Below, piece after piece: positions 35,993 through 43,712 of a stretch of 64,000 bases of DNA (position 1 is its first letter; every line of letters begins with the position of its first letter). The notes beneath the pieces are model-generated. The model searched no databases. It was not told the DNA's origin and worked only from the letters and a program-made list of their open reading frames with translations. The translations under genes were made by a program, and so were the position numbers. The stretch comes from Rhodobiaceae bacterium (GTDB lineage: Bacteria; Pseudomonadota; Alphaproteobacteria; Parvibaculales; Parvibaculaceae): assembly GCA_003330885.1 (NCBI GenBank), contig CP030277.1, forward strand, positions 1,116,001 through 1,180,000, in the 5' to 3' direction.

Positions 35993-37300
35993 CTAGGCAA
36001 CTCCGAAGATCTTGCGTAGGAACGGGTTCAGCATTTTTGCTTGTGGGTCCAAGCGGTTCCTTACTGCGCAGAAATCATCCCACCTTGGATAGAGCTCTTG
36101 CAGGTCTCCAGCGGCCAAGGTGTGCAGTTTGCCCCAATGCGGCCGCCCGTCATATTTCTGAAAGATCTGCTCGACACCGCGGAAGAGCTCCGCATAAGCC
36201 TGTTTGTGATATTGATGAATTGAGATTGTGACAGAATCCCGCTCATAGAAGGGACTGAGCCAAGCATCATCCGCAGCCACATACCGATACTCAATCGGGA
36301 ACAAAAAGTTCATGCCACAAGAACGCATATGCTCGGCGACTTCCCGAACACAATCAGGCCCCCGCTCCGCAGGAACTGCATATTCCATCTCATTGAAGCG
36401 GACATTTCTATCGCTCGGAAACGCATCATGCGACCACCGGGAGCGTCCGGGCGCATCACCCGCATAGCGGGACCCGCCTTGTTCTGTCATCTGCCTCTGA
36501 AAACGACCCCGCAGGAACGGCGCAAACCGGCTTATCTCACATAGTTTTCTGAAAGCAATATCAGCCGGGCCATCTTGACCATCAGGAGCTCGCTTACGAG
36601 GTTTGGGCTGAACATCAGAAACGTTGAGGGTCTTCACCAGAACATCGTCAGCAAAAGGAAACCAGAAAAACTCGAAATGTCGATTGTCATCTCGAAGGCC
36701 ATCCAGGGTGTCAAAGAGATCCGCGACAGGTAATCGTCCTCCGCGTTCTTCAAGTGCATAAGCAGGCACGCATTGCAGCTCGATCTCTGTCATGATCCCA
36801 ATGCTGCCCATTGATACCCGGCCGGCATGAAACACGTCTGAGTTTTCATCTGCAGAACAATTGATGATGTCTCCGTTAGGTGTCACGAGGCGAAATCCGA
36901 CAACCGCTGCGGAGATGCTTTTTAGAGCGTTCCCGGTTCCATGGGTGCCCGTGCCCACCGCGCCTGCGATCGCTTGCCGGTCGATATCACCCTGATTGAT
37001 CAGACCCAATCCCTGTTCATGCAACAGGGGCCCCAGGTCTCTGATGGTCGACCCGGCGAACACTCTGGCGGTCTTGGCCTCTAGGTCTGTTGAAATCAGC
37101 CCGCTCATATTCTCAAGGGAGAAGAGAGTTCCCTCGCTCTCACAGACCGGAGTGAACGAATGGCCGGAACCCGCCACGCGGACAGGCCCATCAGCTTGGC
37201 CAACAAGCGTCGCAAGAGTCTCCTCGGTTCGCGGCGAATGAAATGTGTGAGGGTGCGCCGTTACCCATCCAGACCAGTTCTGCCATTTGGTTTCTGACAT
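35993..37300 (-). CDS. FAD-linked sugar-lactone oxidase (D-arabinono-1,4-lactone oxidase family)
   Basis: A 435-residue flavoprotein of the VAO/ALO family. The N-terminal FAD domain has VRVAGSGHSFTPV (His47 is the residue that carries covalent flavin in aldonolactone oxidases) and AGAVGTGTHGTGNALKSIS. The C-terminal ALO domain ends with the PHWGKLHTL motif (HWGK). Such enzymes oxidise aldonolactones to ascorbate-like products, or sugar alcohols, passing electrons to oxygen or cytochrome. The bacterial substrate is unknown. AAGGGC precedes the ATG. A hairpin terminator separates it from the DUF1329 gene upstream, so it has its own promoter. Confidence 0.85.
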   Translation of the reverse strand: MSETKWQNWSGWVTAHPHTFHSPRTEETLATLVGQADGPVRVAGSGHSFTPVCESEGTLFSLENMSGLISTDLEAKTARVFAGSTIRDLGPLLHEQGLGLINQGDIDRQAIAGAVGTGTHGTGNALKSISAAVVGFRLVTPNGDIINCSADENSDVFHAGRVSMGSIGIMTEIELQCVPAYALEERGGRLPVADLFDTLDGLRDDNRHFEFFWFPFADDVLVKTLNVSDVQPKPRKRAPDGQDGPADIAFRKLCEISRFAPFLRGRFQRQMTEQGGSRYAGDAPGRSRWSHDAFPSDRNVRFNEMEYAVPAERGPDCVREVAEHMRSCGMNFLFPIEYRYVAADDAWLSPFYERDSVTISIHQYHKQAYAELFRGVEQIFQKYDGRPHWGKLHTLAAGDLQELYPRWDDFCAVRNRLDPQAKMLNPFLRKIFGVA

Positions 37301-37330
37301 GCCCTTCCCCCATTGCTAAGAGTCGAGCAT

Positions 37331-37366
37331 ACAAAAGACGGGCGCATTAACAATGCGCCCGCCTCT
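37331..37366 (-). terminator. Rho-independent terminator after the DUF1329 gene
   Basis: On the minus strand GGGCGCATT, loop GTT and AATGCGCCC form a perfect 9-bp stem followed by GTCTTTTG. It starts 28 bp past the stop codon of the DUF1329 gene and precedes the oxidase gene. Confidence 0.8.
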
Positions 37367-37387
37367 CATTTTAGACTGAATTTTGAT

Positions 37388-38782
37388 TCAGCGGCTGGCC
37401 GATGCCCGCACCCCTGATGGGGTGAACTGATCTTCGTTCAACTCATCGGCGAAAAAATTGATCATCGGCTCCTGGTTTTTCAATCCCTGAACCACATAGC
37501 GGCCAACGATCAGGTCATAAACAATTTCTGATCCGTTGAAACAGGTAGGCACGTCATAATATTGAACGATGTGCGCTTCCTGGGTCCGCCACAGTTCGCC
37601 GCGACCGTCATAGAGTTCTGCCGCGGCCATGGTCCAGCTATCCTCGTCCATATATTTTACGCGACGCGTGTAAATATGACGCTGGCCTTCATTCAGCTTT
37701 CCTTCGACAGCCCAGACACGGTGCAGCTCATAGCGAAGCAGGTCCTGGTCCACATGCCGTTCCTGAGCGATTTGCTCATAGGTCAGCGCATCAGATCCGA
37801 TCTTGTAGCTGTTATACGCAATGTATCGTTCCTGCTTGCCGAGCATCTCCCACTGATACCGATCTGGAGACCCGTTAAAGAGGTCGAAATTGTCTGCAGT
37901 TTGCAGGCCGTCTGAATAGGACTGGGGATTATCATAAGCGATCGTTGGAGCCCGGCGCACACGGCGGGTACCTGGGCTGTAGGACCACGCGTTACGGGGA
38001 CCTGCAATCTGATTGATCGTGTCATGAACCAAGATGATTTCGCCGGCACGACGGGCAGGCGAAACGACTGTCTGCATATATTTCAGTGAGATATTATCTA
38101 GGTCGTCAAATTTCTCGGTCGTTGGATCCGCGTAGGTAAAGATAACCTGGTCACGAACAACGATCGGTGTGAACCCACCACCAAACGAGGGCGAGAAAGC
38201 AGAGAACTGCCGAGTGAGCTTATGACCACGGTAGCGCAGGTTATGGTTCCAAACCACTTCAACGCCTTCTTGCGGAATCGGGAATGGTGTACCGAGCAAA
38301 GCGCCAGCGACTCCATTTCCATCAGCAACAAGTGACGCATTTACCGCGTTCGCACGGTTGGCTGCGTAAACTGCCTCCGGGAATGCACAAGAACGCCGTG
38401 TCGGATACACATTCATTTTATAAGTATCGTAGGCACTCAGAATTGCTAGATGCCCAGGTGTAAGCTTGTCTGCATGTTCTGCAGCATTCTCCGGCGTGAT
38501 GGTGAAGAGAACTTCATCATCCGCGAAAGGATCTGGGTGATGGTCGCCGATCGTGTAAGTGATCCCTGCCGGAGGGCTGGAGATGCCCCCAGTCCACGCA
38601 GGGATGGTGCCGTCGGCATTGCCCGCGCGTTCCGCGCCCATTGGAGTCAGGTCGCCGTCAAGACGTGCCGCTTCGCTTTCGCTTACGCCGGCCATTGCCG
38701 GGAAAGCCATCCCAAGGCTCATGCCAGCGGCAAGCGACGCCACCAACAGCTTGTTAGAGCCCTTCGTAGTTACAAAATTCAT
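37388..38782 (-). CDS. DUF1329 family exported protein
   Basis: The 464-residue product has a cleavable signal peptide (LLVASLAAGMSLGMAFPAMAG). It then matches DUF1329, a family of periplasmic or outer-membrane-associated proteins related to LolA/LolB-fold lipoprotein carriers: GDLTPMGAERAGNADGTIPAW, DGLQTADNFDLFNGSPDRY, and LYDGRGELWRTQEAHIVQYY. Homologues often accompany MMPL-type exporters and DUF1302 proteins in degradation or hydrophobic-compound uptake loci, but none of those genes is here. AGGAGAGGG gives a strong ribosome site, and the gene ends in a clear terminator, so it is a well-expressed single-gene unit. Confidence 0.9.
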   Translation of the reverse strand: MNFVTTKGSNKLLVASLAAGMSLGMAFPAMAGVSESEAARLDGDLTPMGAERAGNADGTIPAWTGGISSPPAGITYTIGDHHPDPFADDEVLFTITPENAAEHADKLTPGHLAILSAYDTYKMNVYPTRRSCAFPEAVYAANRANAVNASLVADGNGVAGALLGTPFPIPQEGVEVVWNHNLRYRGHKLTRQFSAFSPSFGGGFTPIVVRDQVIFTYADPTTEKFDDLDNISLKYMQTVVSPARRAGEIILVHDTINQIAGPRNAWSYSPGTRRVRRAPTIAYDNPQSYSDGLQTADNFDLFNGSPDRYQWEMLGKQERYIAYNSYKIGSDALTYEQIAQERHVDQDLLRYELHRVWAVEGKLNEGQRHIYTRRVKYMDEDSWTMAAAELYDGRGELWRTQEAHIVQYYDVPTCFNGSEIVYDLIVGRYVVQGLKNQEPMINFFADELNEDQFTPSGVRASASR

Positions 38783-38951
38783 GAGACATCCCTCTCCTGA
38801 GAGTCAAACGTTTGAAAACGACGCCCAGACATCAGCCAGCGAATATTGTTTTTATTTGTTGTCGCTGCGTTAGATCGCGCGCAATAGACCCAAAGAATAG
38901 CAGAAAACCAAGCCTTTACCAGTGCGTCATTATCGACCGGAAAGCCCCTGA

Positions 38952-39689
38952 TCAGCTGTCGCGTTCATCGGTTTCTTCGTCCAGTGGCACGAAATCTCGC
39001 GCCATCACCGTCGCTTCTTTGATCTGCTCTGCCGTCATGGTCCGGGACACATTTTCAAGCTCTGTGGTTGCGAAGTGAGGGAAGCCCCCCTGCACTGCGA
39101 GCAGGTAATACATATAAGCTTTCTCGATATCTTGCTCGACGCCCGTTCCCGTCTCATACATCGTTGCGATATTGTACTGAGCAACAGCGCTCCCGCGTTT
39201 GGCGGCTTCCAAATACCAATAAGCCGCCTGATCCACATCAGCGGTTACGCCCCAGCCATTGTCATACATGGTCGCCAGGTCTTGCTGTGCCCGATCGTCG
39301 CCACCTTCAGCGCCCAGGGTCAGGTATTTGACGGCCGTCGGAACGTCGCGCTTTACAACTTTTGCGTCGAAATATTCTTCGCCGAGACGAAACGCGGCGC
39401 CCGCATCACCATTCTCATCCGCAGCCGTGGTCCACTCTGCAATTGCTTCTTCGTAGTACCCGCGACGATAGAGATCATGGCCCGTTGCTTCGCTGGCAGC
39501 CGCCGGTGCTTCTGCTGCTGGTTCTGCTGCTGGTTCTGCGGCTCCACTTTGCGACACCATGGCACCCACCGCCGCCAACGCCAGAAGAAGGGCAGCAAAC
39601 GTGCCAACCACTAGGCGCTGCCTATGCCCTCTATCATCAGCAAGAACAGCAGTTTTGGCTCTATTACGAGGTGTGCGGTGGTTCGTCAT
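38952..39689 (-). CDS. Sel1-repeat (SLR) protein with N-terminal anchor
   Basis: A 245-residue protein. A cytoplasmic N-terminus, one hydrophobic segment (LVVGTFAALLLALAAVGAMV) and an alanine/glutamate linker with AAEP repeats lead to about four Sel1/TPR-like repeats: LYRRGYYEEAIAEWTTAADE, AAFRLGEEYF, AQQDLATMYDNGWGV and AQYNIATMYETGTGV. Such repeats build a superhelical scaffold for protein-protein contacts; in bacteria they often sit in envelope stress or assembly pathways. The partner is unknown. It is divergent from the membrane/zinc-ribbon gene with a 58-bp gap. Confidence 0.85.
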   Translation of the reverse strand: MTNHRTPRNRAKTAVLADDRGHRQRLVVGTFAALLLALAAVGAMVSQSGAAEPAAEPAAEAPAAASEATGHDLYRRGYYEEAIAEWTTAADENGDAGAAFRLGEEYFDAKVVKRDVPTAVKYLTLGAEGGDDRAQQDLATMYDNGWGVTADVDQAAYWYLEAAKRGSAVAQYNIATMYETGTGVEQDIEKAYMYYLLAVQGGFPHFATTELENVSRTMTAEQIKEATVMARDFVPLDEETDERDS

Positions 39690-39747
39690 GGTCGTTTACC
39701 CAATTCTCTGAATTCAACGGTAAGCTTACCGCGAAGTATAGTGTCAC

Positions 39748-40446
39748 TTGAAGAGCATTGGCGAGGAATCGCTCTTTTCCAAGTTAACGATTGGTCACAA
39801 ATCTGTGTCGTTGATAGCAGAAAAACTGGCGGAATTTGGAGTGCTTCGGCCCGATTGGGACGGGCTGCTGCTGCTTACCGGTGTCATGCTGGTCTTTATC
39901 CTCCTCGCAGCATTTGTGGCCAGTCATTTCAAAGGCCGGAGTGTTTTCGTCTGGCTGGGTATCTCAGCAGCGGCTCAAACCCTTGCCATAGCCGTACCAC
40001 TGGCCATAGCCGCACTTACCGGGATTCTGGACCCAGCTGATCTCCGGTCCGCAGGCGCGGCAATCGATTTTACAACCTTCCGGCTTTTTGCGGAAATGTC
40101 AGTCGTCGTCGGGATAACCACGCTCATTGTGTTGAGTTTCCTCACCCAGACAAAATGGAAAACTTGCCCCGCCTGCGCTACCAGAGCCCCATGGCGCGCC
40201 AAAACCTGTCCGGCATGCGCCAGCCCCCTGCCCGCAGGCGTCCAGACGACAGGCCGTCGTGAACCAGGCGCCCACCCCCGCCTGCGAGCAAGAACCATCC
40301 ATCTTCCTCCAGAGCTGGATGCAAAGCTTTCCCGCCTCGCGTCACCAAAAGGCACACGCAGCAAAAACACGGAGGACGCAGCAGTCTCAAAATACATCCG
40401 TCAGCTGCTTGAGCAGTTTGACGCTGAAGCCCGACGTGGTGATTAA
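39748..40446 (+). CDS. Membrane protein with zinc ribbon and RHH-like C-terminus, unknown
   Basis: A 232-residue protein I cannot place in a family. About three hydrophobic helices (residues 38-58, 66-92 and 114-134) are followed by a four-cysteine ribbon, C140-x2-C143-x10-C154-x2-C157 (CPAC and CPAC). After a basic linker comes TIHLPPELDAKLSRLA and SKYIRQLLEQF. This last part resembles a ribbon-helix-helix DNA-binding domain: a short strand, then two helices. If so, this would be a membrane-bound DNA- or RNA-binding protein. The TTG start at 39748 has no clear ribosome site; GTG 39805 is an alternative. It is divergent from the Sel1-repeat gene. Confidence 0.6.
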   Translation: MKSIGEESLFSKLTIGHKSVSLIAEKLAEFGVLRPDWDGLLLLTGVMLVFILLAAFVASHFKGRSVFVWLGISAAAQTLAIAVPLAIAALTGILDPADLRSAGAAIDFTTFRLFAEMSVVVGITTLIVLSFLTQTKWKTCPACATRAPWRAKTCPACASPLPAGVQTTGRREPGAHPRLRARTIHLPPELDAKLSRLASPKGTRSKNTEDAAVSKYIRQLLEQFDAEARRGD

Positions 40447-40488
40447 AAGACCACCCGGCTCGTTCCGGCAGGGCTACTGCCACCCTTA

Positions 40489-40522
40489 TGTCAGGAGGCC
40501 TACTGTCAGGATGCTGTCAGGA
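40489..40522. repeat. Triple direct repeat TGTCAGGA
   Basis: TGTCAGGA occurs at 40489, 40504 and 40515 (spacing 15 and 11 bases), just upstream of the second GST-like gene. It may be a set of binding sites or a small duplication; no regulator lies close by. Confidence 0.35.
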
Positions 40523-40565
40523 AGAGGCTGCTAGCAGAGGGGCTCAAACGACAAGGGCCTTTCAA

Positions 40566-41162
40566 ATGAAACACTATTGCAATCCCATGAGCCGCGCGAT
40601 GACCACGCTCTGGATGTTCGCCGAGCTGGATGTTGAGCCAGAGCAGATTATTGTCGACCTTCAAGCTGGTGATACAGCCACTACCGAGTTCCGCAAAATC
40701 AACCCAATGGGCAAAATTCCTGTGCTGGTCGATGACGGTGTTGTCGTCACAGAAGTTGCAGCAATTTGTGCGTACCTTGCCGACAAGTTTCCTGAGAAGG
40801 GATTTGCGCCTGCAGTGGGGTCACCGGCCCGAGGTAAATATTACCGCTACATGTTTGTCCCAGGGACCACGATAGAACCGATGTTTACGGTCACGTCGAT
40901 GAATGTCGGTGAGTACCCGGCAATGTCAGCGGGTTTCGGGGATCTGGAGCGGTGCCTCACGACCATCGAAGAAATGACTCCCGACAAAGACTGGGTCCTT
41001 GGCGGCAACTTCACCGCAGCCGACATTGTCTTTGGTGGGACACTGGATTTCTTCATTCAGACCGGTTCGTTGGAGCAGCCCACCGACAAACAAAGAGCCT
41101 ATGTCAGACGTCTCAAAGATAGGCCCGCATATCAGAAAACCCACGACCCCAGCTGGTATTGA
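40566..41162 (+). CDS. Glutathione S-transferase family protein
   Basis: A 198-residue GST. The N-terminal thioredoxin-like domain has MKHYCNPMSRAMTTLWMFAE, and the glutathione loop is NPMGKIPVLVDDGVVVTEVAAI (cis-Pro, then TE in place of the usual ES). The helical C-terminal domain has WVLGGNFTAADIVFGGTL with the conserved N-capping Asp. The substrate is unknown. The start is ATG 40566; the frame open to 40488 would run through the TGTCAGGA repeats and is rejected. It is convergent with the VOC-domain gene. Confidence 0.88.
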   Translation: MKHYCNPMSRAMTTLWMFAELDVEPEQIIVDLQAGDTATTEFRKINPMGKIPVLVDDGVVVTEVAAICAYLADKFPEKGFAPAVGSPARGKYYRYMFVPGTTIEPMFTVTSMNVGEYPAMSAGFGDLERCLTTIEEMTPDKDWVLGGNFTAADIVFGGTLDFFIQTGSLEQPTDKQRAYVRRLKDRPAYQKTHDPSWY

Positions 41163-41190
41163 ACAGTCGCAACAGAGCTGATGGAGCGCC

Positions 41191-41880
41191 TTAGTCCAGG
41201 CTTCCGACAATCGATGCGCGCTGTGAGAGCTCAATCCAGTTTCCGTCTGGATCACGGACCATAGATATCCGCGCGGTCGTGCCAAGCGTCACAGGGGCTA
41301 ATGCTTCGCCACCGCCCGCGTCAAGAACCCGTTTGTGTTCGTCATCCACCTTGAAGACCTGGAGGGTGATGTAGCGCCAGCCCTTTCCACGGTACTCCGC
41401 ATCACTCGGCGCGTGGTCGTCCTGCTCAAGCAAGATCAGCCCCTCGCCCGCCTGAAAGGCGAGCCCTTTGTCGTAAGGCCTTTCAGGGAACCCAAATGCT
41501 TCAGAATAGAAGCGCTTGTGAGCCTCTAGATCGCGCACACCCATCCGGACGGCAATCTGCGAAACACCATCAGACCCTGCAGCGACGAGCCTCACAGCGT
41601 TGCCATCAGGATCGGTAAGCTGCTGCGGAGCTTGGTCACTCGCAATAAGGAGCTCCTGGTAGCCAGCTGGCGGGGCATCAGGAACCGCCTCTTCGAAGTG
41701 ATTGATCTTGAGCACCGAGCCCATCAGGTCATGGCGATGCTGGTTCTGCCCACGGCGAACCTTCAACACATGATCAAGAGGTACCCCCACTTCCTTCTGC
41801 CAGAAGTCGAGCATGCCTTCGAGATTATTGGTCGCCAACCCAATGTCGAACCGGGGCTTCGCGAGCTTCATTTCAGACAT
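41191..41880 (-). CDS. VOC-superfamily (glyoxalase/dioxygenase fold) protein
   Basis: The 229-residue protein contains two vicinal-oxygen-chelate modules. The first is FDIGLATNNLEGMLDFWQKEVG to DPDGNAVRLVAA. The second is QIAVRMGVRDLEAHKRFYSEAFGFPE to MVRDPDGNWIELSQRA. The DPDGN turns and paired beta-alpha-beta-beta-beta units are typical of glyoxalase I, extradiol dioxygenases and fosfomycin-type enzymes. Some metal ligand positions are not obvious, so the reaction is unknown. No ribosome site is clear. It lies beside a GST gene, which hints at electrophile detoxification. Confidence 0.85.
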   Translation of the reverse strand: MSEMKLAKPRFDIGLATNNLEGMLDFWQKEVGVPLDHVLKVRRGQNQHRHDLMGSVLKINHFEEAVPDAPPAGYQELLIASDQAPQQLTDPDGNAVRLVAAGSDGVSQIAVRMGVRDLEAHKRFYSEAFGFPERPYDKGLAFQAGEGLILLEQDDHAPSDAEYRGKGWRYITLQVFKVDDEHKRVLDAGGGEALAPVTLGTTARISMVRDPDGNWIELSQRASIVGSLD

Positions 41881-41925
41881 TTTTTGGGCAAGGCCTTTTG
41901 ATCATGAGTGGGTCTAAGGCGCAAA

Positions 41926-42002
41926 TGGCGATCCCGGCAGGACTCGAACCTGCAACATCCTGCTTAGAAGGCAGGTGCTCTATCCAGTTGAGCTACGGGA
42001 CC
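41926..42002 (-). tRNA. tRNA-Arg (TCT)
   Basis: A 77-base cloverleaf on the minus strand. The acceptor GGTCCCG pairs with CGGGATC (one G-U pair), followed by discriminator G and an encoded CCA. The anticodon loop CTTCTAA on stem CCTGC/GCAGG gives TCT. The T-arm has GTTCGAGTC. Confidence 0.97.
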
Positions 42003-42034
42003 TAACCGTGACAATCAATTCGCCCGCCGACCGC

Positions 42035-42340
42035 TTAATGGGTCCATTGGCCGATGCGGCCAAATTTGAAATTGTCCGAGTAAGCCTTAATCGACCTCTT
42101 GCCTCTTTTGGGTTCAATAACCTGATAGGCAATTCCATGCTTCTCAGCATGGGCAATGGCTTGCTCTTTCGTCTCAAAGCTCATCTTCACTTGAGAGTTC
42201 ATATCCGACGAGCTCGTATAGCCCATCAATGGATCAATGGAGCGTGCCTGCTCAGCCTCAAATTCCAAGATCCACTTGCGCGTTCTGGCGGTGCCAGACT
42301 GCATAGCTGTTTTCGCAGGCTTAAAAATGCGCGCAAGCAT
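42035..42340 (-). CDS. NDUFS4-like complex I accessory subunit (ETC complex I family)
   Basis: A 101-residue protein matching the ETC_C1 family: bacterial homologues of mitochondrial NDUFS4 that attach to the peripheral arm of NADH dehydrogenase in Alphaproteobacteria. Typical features are ARIFKPAKTAMQSGTARTRKW at the N-terminus, DMNSQVKMSFETKEQAI, and the invariant C-terminus YSDNFKFGRIGQWTH. The ATG at 42340 follows GAGGAAAA; the open frame to 42463 is rejected. It lies apart from any nuo operon, directly downstream of tRNA-Arg in the same orientation as that tRNA's minus strand. Confidence 0.92.
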   Translation of the reverse strand: MLARIFKPAKTAMQSGTARTRKWILEFEAEQARSIDPLMGYTSSSDMNSQVKMSFETKEQAIAHAEKHGIAYQVIEPKRGKRSIKAYSDNFKFGRIGQWTH

Positions 42341-42561
42341 GGAATTTTCCTCAAGACTTAATCTGTTTGATGCCCCTGTATCGCCTGATTTGCGTCCGAA
42401 AACAAGAGCTTGGCTCCCGGCATTTAGCCCATTTCCGTCACCAAACGTTCGCAGACGAGACAAATTTTGGTCATTGGATCCCGATAGCTAAAGCCTCGTT
42501 GAGCGGACCCGATACCCGCCGCCACTTGTCGTCCACCCAGTGCGTTATGGAGAGGCCAATC

Positions 42562-42786
42562 ATGACAGACACCCCCCAAAAGACGATTACCGCCGCAGAA
42601 GCCGCCCGGAGACTCAATAGACTGGGTTTCAATTGGTTGGATGTTGAATTCATCCTGGAATTCGCGCCGCACCATCTGGAAAGCGGGCATATGCGCTACC
42701 CCACCCAGGATCTCCAACGGTTTGTGAAGCGGGCTTTCTGGCTGAACGAAATCCCAATCGATTTTGCGCGTCCTGCTGCAGCTTAA
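42562..42786 (+). CDS. Small conserved-looking protein, unknown
   Basis: A 74-residue predicted protein, MTDTPQKTITAAEAARRLNR at the N-terminus and WLNEIPIDFARPAAA at the end. The pattern TITAAEAARRLNRLGFNW looks like a short helix-turn-helix, but I recognise no family. ATG 42562 is supported by GGAGAGG eight bases upstream; the longer open frame starting at 42367 is antisense to the NDUFS4-like gene's leader and is less likely. The stop overlaps the convergent alpha/beta hydrolase stop by four bases. Confidence 0.5.
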   Translation: MTDTPQKTITAAEAARRLNRLGFNWLDVEFILEFAPHHLESGHMRYPTQDLQRFVKRAFWLNEIPIDFARPAAA

Positions 42787-43682
42787 CGATCTGTCGGGTG
42801 ATGGATGGCCAAGAAGGCAAGCATGACGGCTGCAATCTTCTCAGGCTGCTCTGGAAAGAGCGCATGCCCCGCATTCTCGATCTCGGCAACCGTGACCCGC
42901 TCCCCAAACTCCTCCTTCAAGAGGATCGCCGTGTGCTCCGGCGGTGCGATCGTGTCATCCATGGCCTGCACAACCAGCATGGGCGCACTTCCACCGCCCC
43001 AAAAGTCTTCGCTGGGCGTACTCCGGGTTGTATAGCCCTGAAGCCGCGCCGTGCCTGTGGACCAGCCACCCATCCAATAATCAGGAATGTGATTGTCACC
43101 GCTGAAGAAGGCGTAGCGGATTTTCGGGCGCCGCCACCAATCCGGCATGAAGGTCAAAAAGCTGTGCCTTAGCGCTTCGGCAGCTTTGGGATGAATCGCG
43201 ACCTTGCCCCCAGCTGCCGCCAAAATGGTCGCCGAAACCCTGTCGGGATAATTAGCCGCATAGGTCCGTGCGATGCGGTTTCCAAACGCGTGCCCCAGGA
43301 CCGTGATCTTCTCACCCGCAGGCACTTCTTTTTCGACGATCTCGTGGACGCCACGCGCCAAGTCATGGCCCGTCATGCCGTCCACGTCCATCAACGAGCT
43401 GTCGCCAATACCAGGCGGATCAATGGCTATCGTTCGGTAACCTGCCTGATTAAGACTAACGACTAACTCATTGAAATCACTGGCCGCACGGCCAAGGCTG
43501 GCGAGCAGAACGACGGTCGGGCCGTTGCCCGAAACATAGTAGCCCCGGGTCTGATCACCACTGACGAGGGTCGTAGCGACCCCCACTGAGGGCCTTGGCG
43601 GCACGTTAGACCGCCATAGATAGAGACCACCAACAGCTAGAATAAACAGCAGGCCCGCAAGCCCTGTCATCCACCAACTCAT
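42783..43682 (-). CDS. Alpha/beta-hydrolase fold protein lacking the nucleophile serine
   Basis: A 299-residue alpha/beta-hydrolase with an N-terminal membrane anchor (LLFILAVGGLYLW). The oxyanion region is VVLLASLGRAASDF. The nucleophile elbow reads GHAFG (residues 130-134), with alanine, codon GCG at 43289-43287, where the serine of GHSxG is expected. The later acid and histidine of the triad remain (AMDDTIAPPEH and ENAGHALFP). Catalysis by the usual mechanism therefore looks impossible; a binding or non-hydrolytic role, or another residue as nucleophile, is possible. It follows the haloalkane dehalogenase gene by 30 bp on the same strand. The ribosome site GGGGACG is clear. Confidence 0.8.
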   Translation of the reverse strand: MSWWMTGLAGLLFILAVGGLYLWRSNVPPRPSVGVATTLVSGDQTRGYYVSGNGPTVVLLASLGRAASDFNELVVSLNQAGYRTIAIDPPGIGDSSLMDVDGMTGHDLARGVHEIVEKEVPAGEKITVLGHAFGNRIARTYAANYPDRVSATILAAAGGKVAIHPKAAEALRHSFLTFMPDWWRRPKIRYAFFSGDNHIPDYWMGGWSTGTARLQGYTTRSTPSEDFWGGGSAPMLVVQAMDDTIAPPEHTAILLKEEFGERVTVAEIENAGHALFPEQPEKIAAVMLAFLAIHHPTDR

Positions 43683-43712
43683 AAGCGTCCCCCAGCCGTT
43701 CCGGCGGCCAGC

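Noticed and set aside
39075-39614. 179-residue frame opposite the Sel1-repeat gene
   Set aside because: Antisense shadow of a clear repeat protein, with a cysteine-rich artefact from the AAEP repeats.
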